Assembly: GCA_900468285.1 (NCBI GenBank)
Contig: UBTF01000006.1
Coordinates: forward strand, 257,496 to 320,699
Reading direction: 5' to 3'
DNA: 63,204 nt
Origin: Hyphomicrobiales bacterium
GTDB taxonomy: Bacteria; Pseudomonadota; Alphaproteobacteria; Rhizobiales; Rhizobiaceae
Part shown: positions 37,419-46,767 of the stretch, piece after piece
How positions within the stretch are numbered: position 1 is the stretch's first letter
How the letters are laid out: every line of letters begins with the position of its first letter
Position numbers and translations under genes: made by a program
The notes under the pieces: model-generated
The model's input: only the letters and a program-made list of their open reading frames with translations
Told to the model about the DNA's origin: nothing
Database searches by the model: none

Positions 37419-40400
37419 GCGTGGACCTTGAAGACGATCTGAAGGAATTCCGGGCGGTGGACAACAAGGTCCTCCAGAAATGCCGGGCCTTCTTCGAAGG
37501 GTACGACATGGGTGATCATATGTTCGCGGATGTCGGCACCCCGGCGTTTCAGAAGACCGACCGTCTCATGTGCCAGACGCCGCCTGTCCCATTGACCGGC
37601 AAGCCCCCTGGGGACGCGGTTGATCTGCGCGCAGCGAATATTGAGCCCATTATGGTGGAATTCCTCACCCAGCCGCAGCCGGTCGGCGCCACCCTGATAA
37701 AAGGCGAGGTCAATGACCGTGCCCTGCGGGCGAAGGGCCTTCAGCGCCACATGCAGGCTGTCCGAATGGGCTCTCGTCTGGAAGACGAAGTCCGCGCCAC
37801 GGTCCGTGCCGCCATTGTGCCAGCGCGACTTTGCATGTTGCCAGGCTGCATCTTCCGTCATGGCCATCAGGCCCATGGCTTCGGCCTTGGCACGCCGAAA
37901 CTCCGAGGGATCCGCGATGATGACGGCTTGAGCACCGGCGTTTTGCGCAAACAGGGCGGTCATGAGACCGACGGTGCCTGCACCGATGACCATGACGTAG
38001 CGCCCGGCAATACCTGCACCGAAAGACGTGACATTGCTGCCCAGCACATCCGCATCCGCGTGAAGAATGCCATTGGCAGCAATTGGCCCCATCTGGGCGA
38101 CGAAGACACCCAGCATCGGGTCCAGGTCGTCAGGCATGGGAACCAGCACGTCATGAAAGGGATTGGCGGTGTGTCCGCTCTTGTGGGCATAGGTTGTCGC
38201 CAGAACCGCGCCGGGCTGAAAGTCCCGCGAACGGCTCTCTGTCACACGCGCCACTTCCATATAGCCGAGGAACGGGACGGGATAATGCAGATCCGCCTCG
38301 TTCTCGATAAAGACCCCGCGTCCCGCATCAAAGCGGGAATGGAAATAGGGGTTCGTATTTTTCATGAAGGTGAGTTCAGTGCCCGCGGACAGGCCGGTAT
38401 AAAGCGTATCCAGCCGGACCTGATCATCGCCGGGAGGACCTTCTTCATATTCGAAGAAGTAGGATTTTCCGGGTGCTTCTATGCCCAGCGAGCGGACCAT
38501 CCGATGCCCCGGCGGCAGACCGTGGTGCACTTCGGGACGGGGCTGAAACTGTAGCGGTGCGGGCGGATTTCTGTCGAGGAGCGGCTGTTCCACCGTGACC
38601 GGCTTTCCATCCCTGGCGGAAGCAACGACGGCAAGGGCTACGCGGTGGGTGGCAAGCGCGTCCTCGTAGCTGCAGCGAATATGGTTTTCGCCACCTCTGA
38701 CGGCATCAACAAAATCACGGTCCTCGCGCCAGACGGGGTCGCCATCGGCATGACGAACGGGACGTCCGGCGCCCACATCCACCATGATGTCATGATCGGT
38801 CAGTTCCATTGCCAGCCGGTCTGCAAAGATATTGAGGCCAATTCGATGGCTCCAGCCGAGAAGGCAGGATGAGGAGATGTTGCCGATGACGCCCGACTGA
38901 AAGGTGAGGCTTGCGGTGGTCACGACCGGGACATCCAGGCCGGGAAATTCGGGGCGGTCCTTGAAACCTGCGCTGCCGTAGACCTGGGTGACTTCACCGA
39001 CCAGATAACGGGCAAGATCGATGATATGGGTTGCCTGCTCGACCATCTGCCCGCCGGACATGTCTTCCTTCCACCACCATTGCGGGGGCGGTGTCTGGTC
39101 CAGCCAGTAACCGGAAAGCAGTTGCGCCGGATTGTCCTGAAGCAGGTTGCGCGCTTCTTCGACCGTATCGAGATAGCGCCAGTGATAGCCGACGCCGGTA
39201 ATCAGATTGGCAGCCTCGATTGCGGCACTGAGTTCTTCCGCAAGCTCAAGATCGAGGGTAATCGGCTTTTCAACGAAGAACGGGATGCCGCGAGCGATCA
39301 GATCACGCTCCGCTTCACCATGGGCGAAGGGTGGAATGCAGACATAGACGGCATCAAGCGTTTCTGCGTCCAGCATCGCACGGTGGCTCTCAAAGGCGCG
39401 CGCGCCAAAGCGTGCGGCGGCCTGTTCCGCGCGGGAAAAATCCGGATCGGCAAAAGCGACGACGGCGACGTCTTCAAAGCCTGCGAGTATGTCCAGATGG
39501 CGGTTAGCTATACCGCCGACCCCGATGAAGCCGATACGTGTCTTGTCCATGGAAGCATGTCCTTGTGAATGTCGCGGTGCCTGCGAAAGCACGTGCGTGT
39601 AGATGCTGGCGGTTTCGTGCGCCATGCGATCAGCTGAAAACTGGGTCTGGAATCTCTGGCGTCCCGCCTCTCCGACGGCGCTTGCGTGAGCGTCGTTGTC
39701 GAGAGCCTCGATCAGCATGGAAGCTAGGGCATCGGCATTGCCGCTTTCAGCCAGGAACGGGTGGTCATGCCCCAGCGCTTCCACGTTGCCGCCGATATTG
39801 GTGGCGACGACGGGTGTGCCGATGGACATGGCTTCCAGCAAAGCAAGCGGAAGGCCTTCGAAGCGCGAGGGCAAAACAAAGATATCGGCGCGCGCCATGA
39901 GGTGTGCGACATCCGTTCTGTGCCCGGCAAAGACGACATGGTCGGTCAATGACAGTTCCTGCACCAGCGAACGGACCGCCTGCATTTCCTCTCCACGCCC
40001 GACAAGCAGAAGGACTGTGGATGGATGGGCAGCCAGCACGCCGGGCAGGGCCCTGATGAGAGTGGCGTGATCCTTCTGCCGGGAGAAGCGGGCGACGGTC
40101 AGAAGAACCCTTTTGCCCTCAAGCCCTTCGATCGCGTCCGCATCGGAAACGGCATCCGGGTCGAGCGCAAAAGTGCCATTGCGCACCACCGTTATCTCGC
40201 CCGAGGCTACGCCCTGATGCTCGAAACTGGCACGGGAGGCTTCAGACACGACGATGCGATGAGCAAGAAGTGCGCATTCGCGCTCATACTGTTCCTTCTG
40301 GTCGGGATCTGTCAGAAGATAGGGAAGATGCTCGGTTCTAATGACGGGCACACTCGCAGTGGCACCGGCACGCGACAGATTATGCCCCTCCCAGCCGATA

Positions 40401-40657
40401 CCGGCGTGGACATGGAGAAGGTCGACACCGGCGCGCTCCAGCCAGGACGTGAAGCTGTCCATCTCATCGATTGTCTTGATTGCGATGCCAAAACGGGCGG
40501 CCCTTGATGTAAGCTCGCCCGTATGTGTTTCGGGTGCGGCAATCACGATATCCCAGTCGGGCTGAAGCGCCCTGGCGAGGGCAAGCATGTGCTCACCCAT
40601 GCCTGAGGGATCGAGACTTTCTGTCGCGAGAACAATCCGTCGACCCGCTCTGCTCAT
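37415..40657 (-). CDS. Triple fusion: GT4 glycosyltransferase + Gfo/Idh/MocA oxidoreductase + MDR dehydrogenase
   Basis: This 1080-residue protein has three enzymes in one frame. Residues 1 to about 365 are a GT4 glycosyltransferase (LTVARFSRQKDHATLI, SRFEGLPLALLEAMSIGTPVV). Residues about 370-690 are a Gfo/Idh/MocA oxidoreductase (MDKTRIGFIGVGGIANRHL, FFVEKPITLD, GVGYHWRY). Residues about 720-1080 are a medium-chain dehydrogenase with VIGAGTVGLMTALFAQNAG. The MDR domain reads YTGLSAGTEL where a zinc-binding Cys is usual, so the catalytic zinc is probably absent. Both ends overlap neighbouring genes by ATGA. The paired oxidoreductases suggest oxidation/epimerisation of a sugar that is then transferred. 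Confidence 0.87.
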   Translation of the reverse strand: MSRAGRRIVLATESLDPSGMGEHMLALARALQPDWDIVIAAPETHTGELTSRAARFGIAIKTIDEMDSFTSWLERAGVDLLHVHAGIGWEGHNLSRAGATASVPVIRTEHLPYLLTDPDQKEQYERECALLAHRIVVSEASRASFEHQGVASGEITVVRNGTFALDPDAVSDADAIEGLEGKRVLLTVARFSRQKDHATLIRALPGVLAAHPSTVLLLVGRGEEMQAVRSLVQELSLTDHVVFAGHRTDVAHLMARADIFVLPSRFEGLPLALLEAMSIGTPVVATNIGGNVEALGHDHPFLAESGNADALASMLIEALDNDAHASAVGEAGRQRFQTQFSADRMAHETASIYTHVLSQAPRHSQGHASMDKTRIGFIGVGGIANRHLDILAGFEDVAVVAFADPDFSRAEQAAARFGARAFESHRAMLDAETLDAVYVCIPPFAHGEAERDLIARGIPFFVEKPITLDLELAEELSAAIEAANLITGVGYHWRYLDTVEEARNLLQDNPAQLLSGYWLDQTPPPQWWWKEDMSGGQMVEQATHIIDLARYLVGEVTQVYGSAGFKDRPEFPGLDVPVVTTASLTFQSGVIGNISSSCLLGWSHRIGLNIFADRLAMELTDHDIMVDVGAGRPVRHADGDPVWREDRDFVDAVRGGENHIRCSYEDALATHRVALAVVASARDGKPVTVEQPLLDRNPPAPLQFQPRPEVHHGLPPGHRMVRSLGIEAPGKSYFFEYEEGPPGDDQVRLDTLYTGLSAGTELTFMKNTNPYFHSRFDAGRGVFIENEADLHYPVPFLGYMEVARVTESRSRDFQPGAVLATTYAHKSGHTANPFHDVLVPMPDDLDPMLGVFVAQMGPIAANGILHADADVLGSNVTSFGAGIAGRYVMVIGAGTVGLMTALFAQNAGAQAVIIADPSEFRRAKAEAMGLMAMTEDAAWQHAKSRWHNGGTDRGADFVFQTRAHSDSLHVALKALRPQGTVIDLAFYQGGADRLRLGEEFHHNGLNIRCAQINRVPRGLAGQWDRRRLAHETVGLLKRRGADIREHMITHVVPFEEGPAFLEDLVVHRPEFLQIVFKVHA

Positions 40658-41907
40658 AGGTCGGTTGCAGCCACGGCGTTACCATGGGCAAGAGCGCTCA
40701 CCTTTGCTGGTCTTGAAAGGGGTTGCTTGGCGGGAATTGCGGGGTAGAGATTGCGTAACATCACATCTTCCATGAGGCCCTTCATCGAAGAGAACGTCCG
40801 GTCCCAGGATGATCCCTCAAGCCGCGCATCGACCGGCTTCAGCCATGCGCGGTCCCTCTCGCAAAGGCCAAGCGCCTCATCGCAGGCAGCGGCGAAGCCT
40901 TCTGAATCGGATGCCACGAAGACCCCATCGAGATCGCCATAATGGCGGATGACATCCTTGATCGGCGTGCTGACAACGGGGCGGCCCGCGGCCAGATATT
41001 CAGGGGTTTTGGTCGGGCTGATGAATTGGGTCGAGCTGTTGAGCGCAAAAGGCATCAGGGCCGCCTGCCATCCAGAGACATAAGCTGGCAGATCGTGGTA
41101 GTCCTTCTGACCAAGATAATATATATTTTCAGCGCGCGGCAGATCTTCCGGCGCGATCTTGACGACTGGACCAATGAAGACAAAGGACAGTTTTGGTCTC
41201 GCGCGCGCAAGGTCCGCGATGAGCTCCAGATCCAGGCGTTCATCGATGACACCGTAATAGCCAAGCTTGGGACCGGGAATGGCCATCTGATCGGCGGGCT
41301 CGGTCCGGCCTTTGCGGGCGGAGTGGAAGTGATCCACATCGACGCCTGACGGGAAGGGATGAATATTGTCGTGCTGGTGGCGCTTGGCCTCATAGAGGCT
41401 GAAGCCTCCGGTAAAGACGACATCCGCCTCAGCGAGAAGCTTTGCTTCCATTTCCTTCATTTCAAGCGGCGCAAACTTGAAGTTGGCCAACTCATCCATG
41501 CAGTCGTAAATGACGGCAGACGCATCGATGTGGCTTGCAAAGCTGTACATGGTCGGCGTGTAGAACCACAGAATGGGTCGGGTTGCACCATACATGGCCA
41601 GAAGATCGTCCAGCAGGTTCGAAAGCGCGCGCTCGCGGTCTGCGGCATTCCACCAGTGGGGAACGCGGGGACGCACGGACTTGACCTTTGTACCTTCGAA
41701 GGGGTGGATTTCGAGATAGGCCAGATGGTGATCTGTGGGAATGTATTCCTCAAAGAAGAACACCGGCCTTTCCCTGGAAAAGCGCGCCATCAGATGCTGC
41801 GGCCGCTGGAGAACGAAATCCCACCTCAGGTGTGAAAAACATATGAGTGGCGTCTGCCGCTCGGATAGTGCGTGAGATCGTGTGGGAATCGAACTGGAAA
41901 GGTTCAT
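40654..41907 (-). CDS. Glycosyltransferase of the type linked to UDP-galactopyranose mutase
   Basis: This 417-residue protein opens with PLICFSHLRWDFVLQRPQHLMARFS. That pattern is typical of glycosyltransferases that are next to, or fused with, Glf (UDP-galactopyranose mutase). A GT-B C-terminal half follows (GYYGVIDERLDLELIADLA, FVFIGPVVKI, ISPTKTPEYLAAGRPVVSTP). No glf gene is present in this window. Its stop overlaps the start of the triple-fusion gene (ATGA). The gap to the upstream glycosyltransferase is about 70 bases. The sugar is unknown; galactofuranose is a possibility from the family link only. Confidence 0.87.
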   Translation of the reverse strand: MNLSSSIPTRSHALSERQTPLICFSHLRWDFVLQRPQHLMARFSRERPVFFFEEYIPTDHHLAYLEIHPFEGTKVKSVRPRVPHWWNAADRERALSNLLDDLLAMYGATRPILWFYTPTMYSFASHIDASAVIYDCMDELANFKFAPLEMKEMEAKLLAEADVVFTGGFSLYEAKRHQHDNIHPFPSGVDVDHFHSARKGRTEPADQMAIPGPKLGYYGVIDERLDLELIADLARARPKLSFVFIGPVVKIAPEDLPRAENIYYLGQKDYHDLPAYVSGWQAALMPFALNSSTQFISPTKTPEYLAAGRPVVSTPIKDVIRHYGDLDGVFVASDSEGFAAACDEALGLCERDRAWLKPVDARLEGSSWDRTFSSMKGLMEDVMLRNLYPAIPAKQPLSRPAKVSALAHGNAVAATDL

Positions 41908-41979
41908 TGGCGCATCCGCGTTTGAGGGACGGACTCAAACAAGCCGCGATGCCCATTGTTCCCGCAAATTTAAAACTTT

Positions 41980-43146
41980 CTAATATTCTTGGTTCGAGAG
42001 AATTTTTCGAAGCTTTTCAACGGAATGCCGCCATGTCCACTGATCCATGACAGCCTGCCGGGGTGTGAATGTTTCAAGTCGCTCAAGCATTGCCGAAATG
42101 CCCTCATGAAAGGCATCGGCACGGGCCGTGAGCCCGGTCTGCGGCGTGATATATTGCAGGCCGCAGCTGAGTTCGGCATTGGCAAGAACGGGCAGACCAG
42201 CCAGCATGTATTCCGTCAAAATGGCTGGCGCACCGTCATCGACACCGCAGACAACGCCTATTTTTGCCAGATTCATCAGGCGGTTGACTTCGGGAAAATC
42301 GACACCGGGCGGGCCGATGAAATCCACGTCGATTGCCAGTTCCCGCGCGCGGCTGCGCAACTCCTCACTCAATTCGCCATAGCCGAAGACGCACAGGGCG
42401 CGGATTGTACGCGGCAGACGCGCCATCGCATCGAACAGAATGTCATGTCTCTTGTAGGTCTGGGCGGCTGCGACATAGATGATGTCATAGGGTTTTGGCC
42501 CGCCCATGGGTCGGAACATGGTGTCGGAGGCAAATTCCGGCCCGATCGGCAATATAGCGGTTCTCATGCCCGGATGCCGGTCATTGACCACGTCGGATTG
42601 CCATTGTGCGCCGGTCAGGACGAGATCGAAATGCTGGCTGACGTCGGAGGGTATTCGCAAGGCGGGGGCGTCGATGGAATTATATATTTTATAGCTGTCC
42701 GAGCAAGCTTCCAGAATGTCCTGCGAGACGCCGAGACCCCAGACACAGAGAATATCCGGTGCTCCATATGTGCGGATGTGGGCCAGCATGTGATTGGAGC
42801 TAAAGGGGGCTTCGGGACCATTCATCTGAAAGGAGCGGCGGATGACGAGCGGCGCCTCCGCCAGATTGGCAGGCGGCACATCTTCACTGCGCCAATGGCT
42901 CCAGATTTCCACTGCATCGACCAGACCTGCCTTGACGCAGGCCAGTGGCAGGCGCTCCAGATAGCCGCCTTCTACGTCGAAATCCGGCTGGGTGGGGCTT
43001 GCGGCGGGGGGAGCGCCACGCTCACCGTTTTGCCATTGTCGCTCGAACTCTTCAACGGACGGGACATGCCCGGCAAAGTGACTTCCGCCTTGAAAATCAC
43101 TGATGACGACGATGCGTCGGAGGTTGGATTGACCTGATGCTGACAC
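41980..43146 (-). CDS. Glycosyltransferase (GT4-like), first gene of the glycan operon
   Basis: This is a protein of about 388 residues starting at GTG 43146 (MSASGQSNLRRIVVISDFQGG), chosen because AGGGTGG lies eight bases upstream. The longer frame from TTG 43191 would read through the katE terminator stem and is rejected. The N-terminal half has the GT-B acceptor domain (HMLAHIRTYGAPDILCVWG). The C-terminal half carries YDIIYVAAAQTYKRHDILFDAM, RALCVFGYGELSEEL and DDGAPAILTEYMLAGLPVLANAEL (donor site). It has no recognisable promoter of its own, so read-through from katE is possible. Confidence 0.83.
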   Translation of the reverse strand: MSASGQSNLRRIVVISDFQGGSHFAGHVPSVEEFERQWQNGERGAPPAASPTQPDFDVEGGYLERLPLACVKAGLVDAVEIWSHWRSEDVPPANLAEAPLVIRRSFQMNGPEAPFSSNHMLAHIRTYGAPDILCVWGLGVSQDILEACSDSYKIYNSIDAPALRIPSDVSQHFDLVLTGAQWQSDVVNDRHPGMRTAILPIGPEFASDTMFRPMGGPKPYDIIYVAAAQTYKRHDILFDAMARLPRTIRALCVFGYGELSEELRSRARELAIDVDFIGPPGVDFPEVNRLMNLAKIGVVCGVDDGAPAILTEYMLAGLPVLANAELSCGLQYITPQTGLTARADAFHEGISAMLERLETFTPRQAVMDQWTWRHSVEKLRKILSNQEY

Positions 43147-43170
43147 GCTGTGCGCCACCCTGTGAACGTT

Positions 43171-43201
43171 AAAAAAGGGCGCGTCAAACAATGACGCGCC
43201 C
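43171..43201 (-). terminator. Terminator after katE
   Basis: On the minus strand GGGCGCGTCA pairs with TGACGCGCCC (10 bp, loop TTGTT), followed by TTTTTT. It sits only about 25 bases upstream of the first glycan gene. Confidence 0.93.
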
Positions 43202-43214
43202 TTGCCGAAAGGTA

Positions 43215-45365
43215 TCAGGACTTGGCGGGCGGGGATGCCTTTCCAAGCTTCACCGAGGGTTCGCGTCCCCAGACGCGCAGGTCGCCAAGCTTAGACACGA
43301 AGTCTTTGGTGTCTGCCTTCTTCGCCAACGCAACGACGCCTTCGTCCATCGCACCGGCGATGCCTGCCTTTTCAAGCAGGGGCATTGCCGAATCGACGTA
43401 GCCGATGAACTTGCAGTGCTGGAAGGCATCGGCCACGAAATCCCGTGCCGTTGCTTCGTCCACGAGGTCTTCGACCCCTTCGGCAGATGTCAGCAGGGCC
43501 ACCGCATCGAACAGGACCGAGGGGCCGCCATCTACCATATGGTGGGCCTTGATCATCGTCCCGTCGGATGCCTTCACACCGCCGACCTTCGGAGCGATCA
43601 GCTCAACCACCGCCTTCTCTGCGGTGACGGCATCGATAAGCGCCTTGAGGGTGGCGACGTCAACGCCATCGGTCACGAGAATGCCGAGTTTGCGACCTTC
43701 GAAACGCTTGGGACCATTTTCCACGATGCTGAGTGCCGGGGAAGGGGCAAGATCCTGGCGCGTGGGCATAGCAGCATCTGCGGCTTCCGGCATGGATTGG
43801 AAGCCGAGCTTCTGCGCAACCGTATTTGCCAACGTTTCGTCAATGTTGAGAAGATGGGAGACCATGCGTTCGCGGATGGCCGGTATCTCAACCTTGCTGA
43901 GTTCGAAGGTTAGAGCAGAGGCGATGTGACGCTGCTCTGCGCCCGTCTGGCTGATATAGAATTGCCGTGCCTGGCTGTAGTGATCGGCAAAGCTTTCCGG
44001 ACGCAGACGTGCCTTCTGGCCGCTTTCTTCTGCAGGGAAGTGACGATAGCCGCGCGACTGCGACTCTCTTGGTCCCTCACCATGGGAGTTCGGCTGGTAA
44101 TTGGTGCGTCCAACAGGGTTGCGCATCGCCATGTGGCCATCCTGCTGGAAATGGGCGAAAGGACACTTCGGCGCATTGATGGGAAGGTGGGTAAAGTTGG
44201 GACCGCCCAGACGCTTCAACTGCGTATCCAGATAGGAGAAATTACGCCCCTGAAGCAGCGGATCGTTGCTGAAATCGATGCCCGGCGGGACGTTCTGCGT
44301 CATGAACGCGACCTGCTCGGTTTCGGCAAAGAAGTTGTCGGGCATCCGGTCCAGCACCATGCGGCCAATGGCTTTGGGTGGCAGGATTTCTTCGGGAATG
44401 ATCTTGGTCGGATCCAGCACGTCGAAATCGAAGCTGTCGGCAAATTCCTGATCGAACAGCTGAACCTGCAGTTCCCATTCCGGGAAGTTGCCCGCCTGTA
44501 TGGAGTTCCAGAGATCGCGGCGGTGGAAATCGGGATCGGCGCCGTTGATCTTTACGGCCTCGTTCCAGGCCACGGACTGCAGCCCGAGCTTCGGCTTCCA
44601 GTGAAACTTCACGAAGGTGGACTTTTCGTCGGCATTGACGAAACGGAAGGTGTGAACGCCGAAGCCTTCCATGAAGCGGAGCGAGCGGGGGATTGTCCGG
44701 TCCGACATGATCCACATGACCATGTTCATGCTCTCAGGCGTCAGGCTGATAAAGTCCCAGAAATTGTCGTGGGCTGTCTGTGCCTGCGGGAATGCACGGT
44801 CCGGTTCCTGCTTTGCGGCGTGGATCAGGTCCGGGAATTTGATGGCGTCCTGAATGAAGAATACAGGGATGTTATTGCCGACGAGATCCCAGTTACCTTC
44901 CTGCGTATAGAGCTTGACGGCAAAGCCGCGCACGTCTCGCGCCAGGTCAGCCGATCCCTTGTTTCCGGCCACGGTGGAGAAGCGGACGAAGACAGGGGTT
45001 TTTTCGCCCTTGCGCTGAAACAGGTCTGCTTTGGTGTATTGCGAAAGGGACTCGTAGGTTTCGAAATATCCATGAACGCCGTAGCCTCTGGCGTGAACAA
45101 CGCGTTCGGGAATGCGCTCATGGTCGAAGTGGAACATTTTTTCGCGGAAATGGAAATCGTCCATGACAAGAGGACCGCGTGCGCCAATCCGCAGCGAGTT
45201 CTGGTCATCAAGAACAGGCCCGCCCTGGGCGGTCGTCATGACGGGAGCGTCGTCTTCTGCGATCTGGTGGAGCTCTCCACCTTGTCCACGGTGCATTTTC
45301 TGGTCGTGTATTGTCACGACATCCATTTCAGGCATCGATGCGGGAGTAGCCGGTTTTTTGGCCAT
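43215..45365 (-). CDS. katE: Large-subunit monofunctional catalase HPII
   Basis: This 716-residue heme catalase decomposes hydrogen peroxide. The distal His is H91 in [14 protein letters not shown], with [16 protein letters not shown] and [29 protein letters not shown] motifs after it. The proximal Tyr lies in [17 protein letters not shown]-terminal flavodoxin/GATase-like domain ([16 protein letters not shown] onward, about residues 560-700) is specific to the large HPII clade. GAGGAA precedes the ATG. I found no EcfG-type box in its upstream region, unlike several neighbours. Confidence 0.98.
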   Translation of the reverse strand: MAKKPATPASMPEMDVVTIHDQKMHRGQGGELHQIAEDDAPVMTTAQGGPVLDDQNSLRIGARGPLVMDDFHFREKMFHFDHERIPERVVHARGYGVHGYFETYESLSQYTKADLFQRKGEKTPVFVRFSTVAGNKGSADLARDVRGFAVKLYTQEGNWDLVGNNIPVFFIQDAIKFPDLIHAAKQEPDRAFPQAQTAHDNFWDFISLTPESMNMVMWIMSDRTIPRSLRFMEGFGVHTFRFVNADEKSTFVKFHWKPKLGLQSVAWNEAVKINGADPDFHRRDLWNSIQAGNFPEWELQVQLFDQEFADSFDFDVLDPTKIIPEEILPPKAIGRMVLDRMPDNFFAETEQVAFMTQNVPPGIDFSNDPLLQGRNFSYLDTQLKRLGGPNFTHLPINAPKCPFAHFQQDGHMAMRNPVGRTNYQPNSHGEGPRESQSRGYRHFPAEESGQKARLRPESFADHYSQARQFYISQTGAEQRHIASALTFELSKVEIPAIRERMVSHLLNIDETLANTVAQKLGFQSMPEAADAAMPTRQDLAPSPALSIVENGPKRFEGRKLGILVTDGVDVATLKALIDAVTAEKAVVELIAPKVGGVKASDGTMIKAHHMVDGGPSVLFDAVALLTSAEGVEDLVDEATARDFVADAFQHCKFIGYVDSAMPLLEKAGIAGAMDEGVVALAKKADTKDFVSKLGDLRVWGREPSVKLGKASPPAKS

Positions 45366-45416
45366 GGTGCGTTCCTCGTAGTGGCGGCTGAACGTCGTCA
45401 GCCTGAGCCGGATGTA

Positions 45417-45439
45417 GAAAAGCCGCCCTTTCGGGCGGC
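45417..45439 (-). terminator. Terminator upstream of katE (for the stress-protein gene)
   Basis: On the minus strand GCCGCCC-GAAA-GGGCGGC is followed by TTTTC. It lies between the general stress protein gene and katE and should end the former's transcript. Confidence 0.88.
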
Positions 45440-45556
45440 CCTAGATATGGTCACGACAGATCACGTTGTGCCTCTGACAGCGTCCATTGATGCGACCAAT
45501 GGAGTTTGTTGCTTTGCCACTGCGATTGTCCTGACTTTGCTACAGACGATCGCGCC

Positions 45557-46168
45557 TTACAGGCCCGGACGGTTGTAGCGTGTGCGTTCTTTTTCGATCT
45601 GCTCGGCATTGTATGGATCGAGCGTATCGTCGAATTTTTCCCAGCCCTGCTCGTTGTAGGCGGTGCGGCGTGCAGCCGGATCGACCCAGTTCGAACGCTG
45701 CAGAATGGCTTCGGCTTCGGCAATCATGCCGTCATCGACCTTTGCGGTGACGATGGTGCCGCCACGACGTACGCCTTCGGCATAAACATGCGCATCTTCT
45801 TCGGACACGCCGGAGTCGGTCAGTGCACCAACGATGCCGCCTGCAGCGCCACCGGCAACTGCGCCAGCGACCGCGCCTGCAGCTGTCGCTGCAAGCCAGC
45901 CGGCTGCGACAACCGGGCCAACGCCTGGGATCGCCATAAGGCCAAGACCGGTCAGCAATCCGCCAGCGCCACCGACGACTGCGCCAATGCCAGCACCAGT
46001 GCCGGCGCCTTCAGCAGCCTTGGAGTCGTCATCATGATCGTGATGGTTATGGGCATTGTTGGAGACAATGCTGATATCCTTGGAAGGAATACCGGCAGAT
46101 TCCAGGGCCGTTACAGCCGAGCGCGCATCTGCATGATCGTCGAATAGTCCAGTAATTGTTTTCATCAT
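45557..46168 (-). CDS. General stress protein (YflT-like domain with glycine-zipper segment)
   Basis: This 203-residue protein has an N-terminal domain of the general-stress-protein-17M type (KTITGLFDDHADARSAVTALESAGI, DISIVSNN). A His/Asp patch and a long Gly/Ala-rich hydrophobic block (AVVGGAGGLLTGLGLMAIPG, VAGAVAGGAAGGIVGALTDSG) follow, with the glycine-zipper look of membrane-inserting proteins. The C-terminal part, VSEEDAHVYAEGVRRGGTIVTAKV, resembles the same domain family. AAGGAA precedes the tandem ATG codons. It lies 57 bases after the PepSY gene and is probably co-transcribed with it. Function is unknown beyond stress association. Confidence 0.82.
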   Translation of the reverse strand: MMKTITGLFDDHADARSAVTALESAGIPSKDISIVSNNAHNHHDHDDDSKAAEGAGTGAGIGAVVGGAGGLLTGLGLMAIPGVGPVVAAGWLAATAAGAVAGAVAGGAAGGIVGALTDSGVSEEDAHVYAEGVRRGGTIVTAKVDDGMIAEAEAILQRSNWVDPAARRTAYNEQGWEKFDDTLDPYNAEQIEKERTRYNRPGL

Positions 46169-46225
46169 GTGTTCCTTAAAAATTGGGACATTTCCGGGCA
46201 GTTGCCCGAGGTCAGCGGTCGGCCA

Positions 46226-46576
46226 TTATTTGGCGACGACGTTGCCCTGGTAGTCCATGGAGATCATGACGGACTTGCCGTCCTTCATTCCAGCTGCCAT
46301 CCAGATACCCTTGTCGTCCTTCTTGAGGTCCTTGACATCGGTATAGCCAGCTTCCTGAATACGGGTCTTGGCCTGGTCTTCCGTAAAGCTGTTTGCGCCT
46401 TCGACCGGTGCTGTTGGGTTTGTTGTCTCAGGCGATGCGACAGCGGGCGTGTTGCCATCGGTGCTCGTGGCAGGAGCAGATGTGCTCGGCGTTGTCGTTG
46501 CAGGGGCTGAGGTCTGGGCAGCAGCAGAAAGTGCGGTTGCGCTAAGCAGCGCTGCCGCAAGAATAAACTTCTTCAT
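46226..46576 (-). CDS. Exported PepSY-like small protein
   Basis: This 116-residue protein has a signal peptide (MKKFILAAALLSATALSAAAQ). A Thr/Ser/Ala/Pro-rich linker of about 40 residues leads to a C-terminal PepSY-like domain (FTEDQAKTRIQEAGYTDVKDLKKDDKGIWMA, KSVMISMDYQGNVV). Such periplasmic proteins are common in rhizobia, with no defined activity. It is preceded by a near-consensus EcfG promoter (46625-46649). The ribosome-binding site is GAGGAA. Confidence 0.85.
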   Translation of the reverse strand: MKKFILAAALLSATALSAAAQTSAPATTTPSTSAPATSTDGNTPAVASPETTNPTAPVEGANSFTEDQAKTRIQEAGYTDVKDLKKDDKGIWMAAGMKDGKSVMISMDYQGNVVAK

Positions 46577-46624
46577 GGTGATTTCCTCTCATGCGGACCG
46601 TTCTTCACAGCTCCGTGTGTAGCT

Positions 46625-46649
46625 AACCGTCATTGAGGTCATTCGTTCC
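46625..46649 (-). promoter_or_regulatory. Near-consensus EcfG-type promoter for the PepSY gene
   Basis: The minus strand reads GGAAC, 16 bases, GGTT (consensus CGTT). It lies 49 bases upstream of the ATG at 46576 and would drive the PepSY and general stress protein genes. Confidence 0.55.
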
Positions 46650-46717
46650 ATATTAGTTAAATTAAATGGATGCGGCCTGTTCATTGTCTTTTGGTCTGGA
46701 AAAGACGGCAGGTACGA

Positions 46718-46747
46718 AAAAGGCGCGGCAATTACGCCGCGCCTTTT
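46718..46747. terminator. Bidirectional terminator after the catalase-like gene
   Basis: AAAAGGCGCGGC pairs with GCCGCGCCTTTT around AATTAC. It is downstream of the catalase-like gene and upstream of the PepSY promoter. Confidence 0.92.
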
Positions 46748-46767
46748 CATCAATCTTGGGAGTTCGT

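Noticed and set aside
43147..43191. TTG start extending the first glycosyltransferase of the glycan operon
   Set aside because: The added codons fall in the katE terminator stem and T-run, and a better ribosome-binding site precedes GTG 43146.
45366..45556. EcfG-type promoter for katE
   Set aside because: The only GTTCC on the plus strand here overlaps the katE ribosome-binding site. No correctly spaced AACG partner exists.
43926..45578. A 550-codon open frame antisense to katE
   Set aside because: KatE is unambiguous on the minus strand. The antisense product lacks domain patterns.
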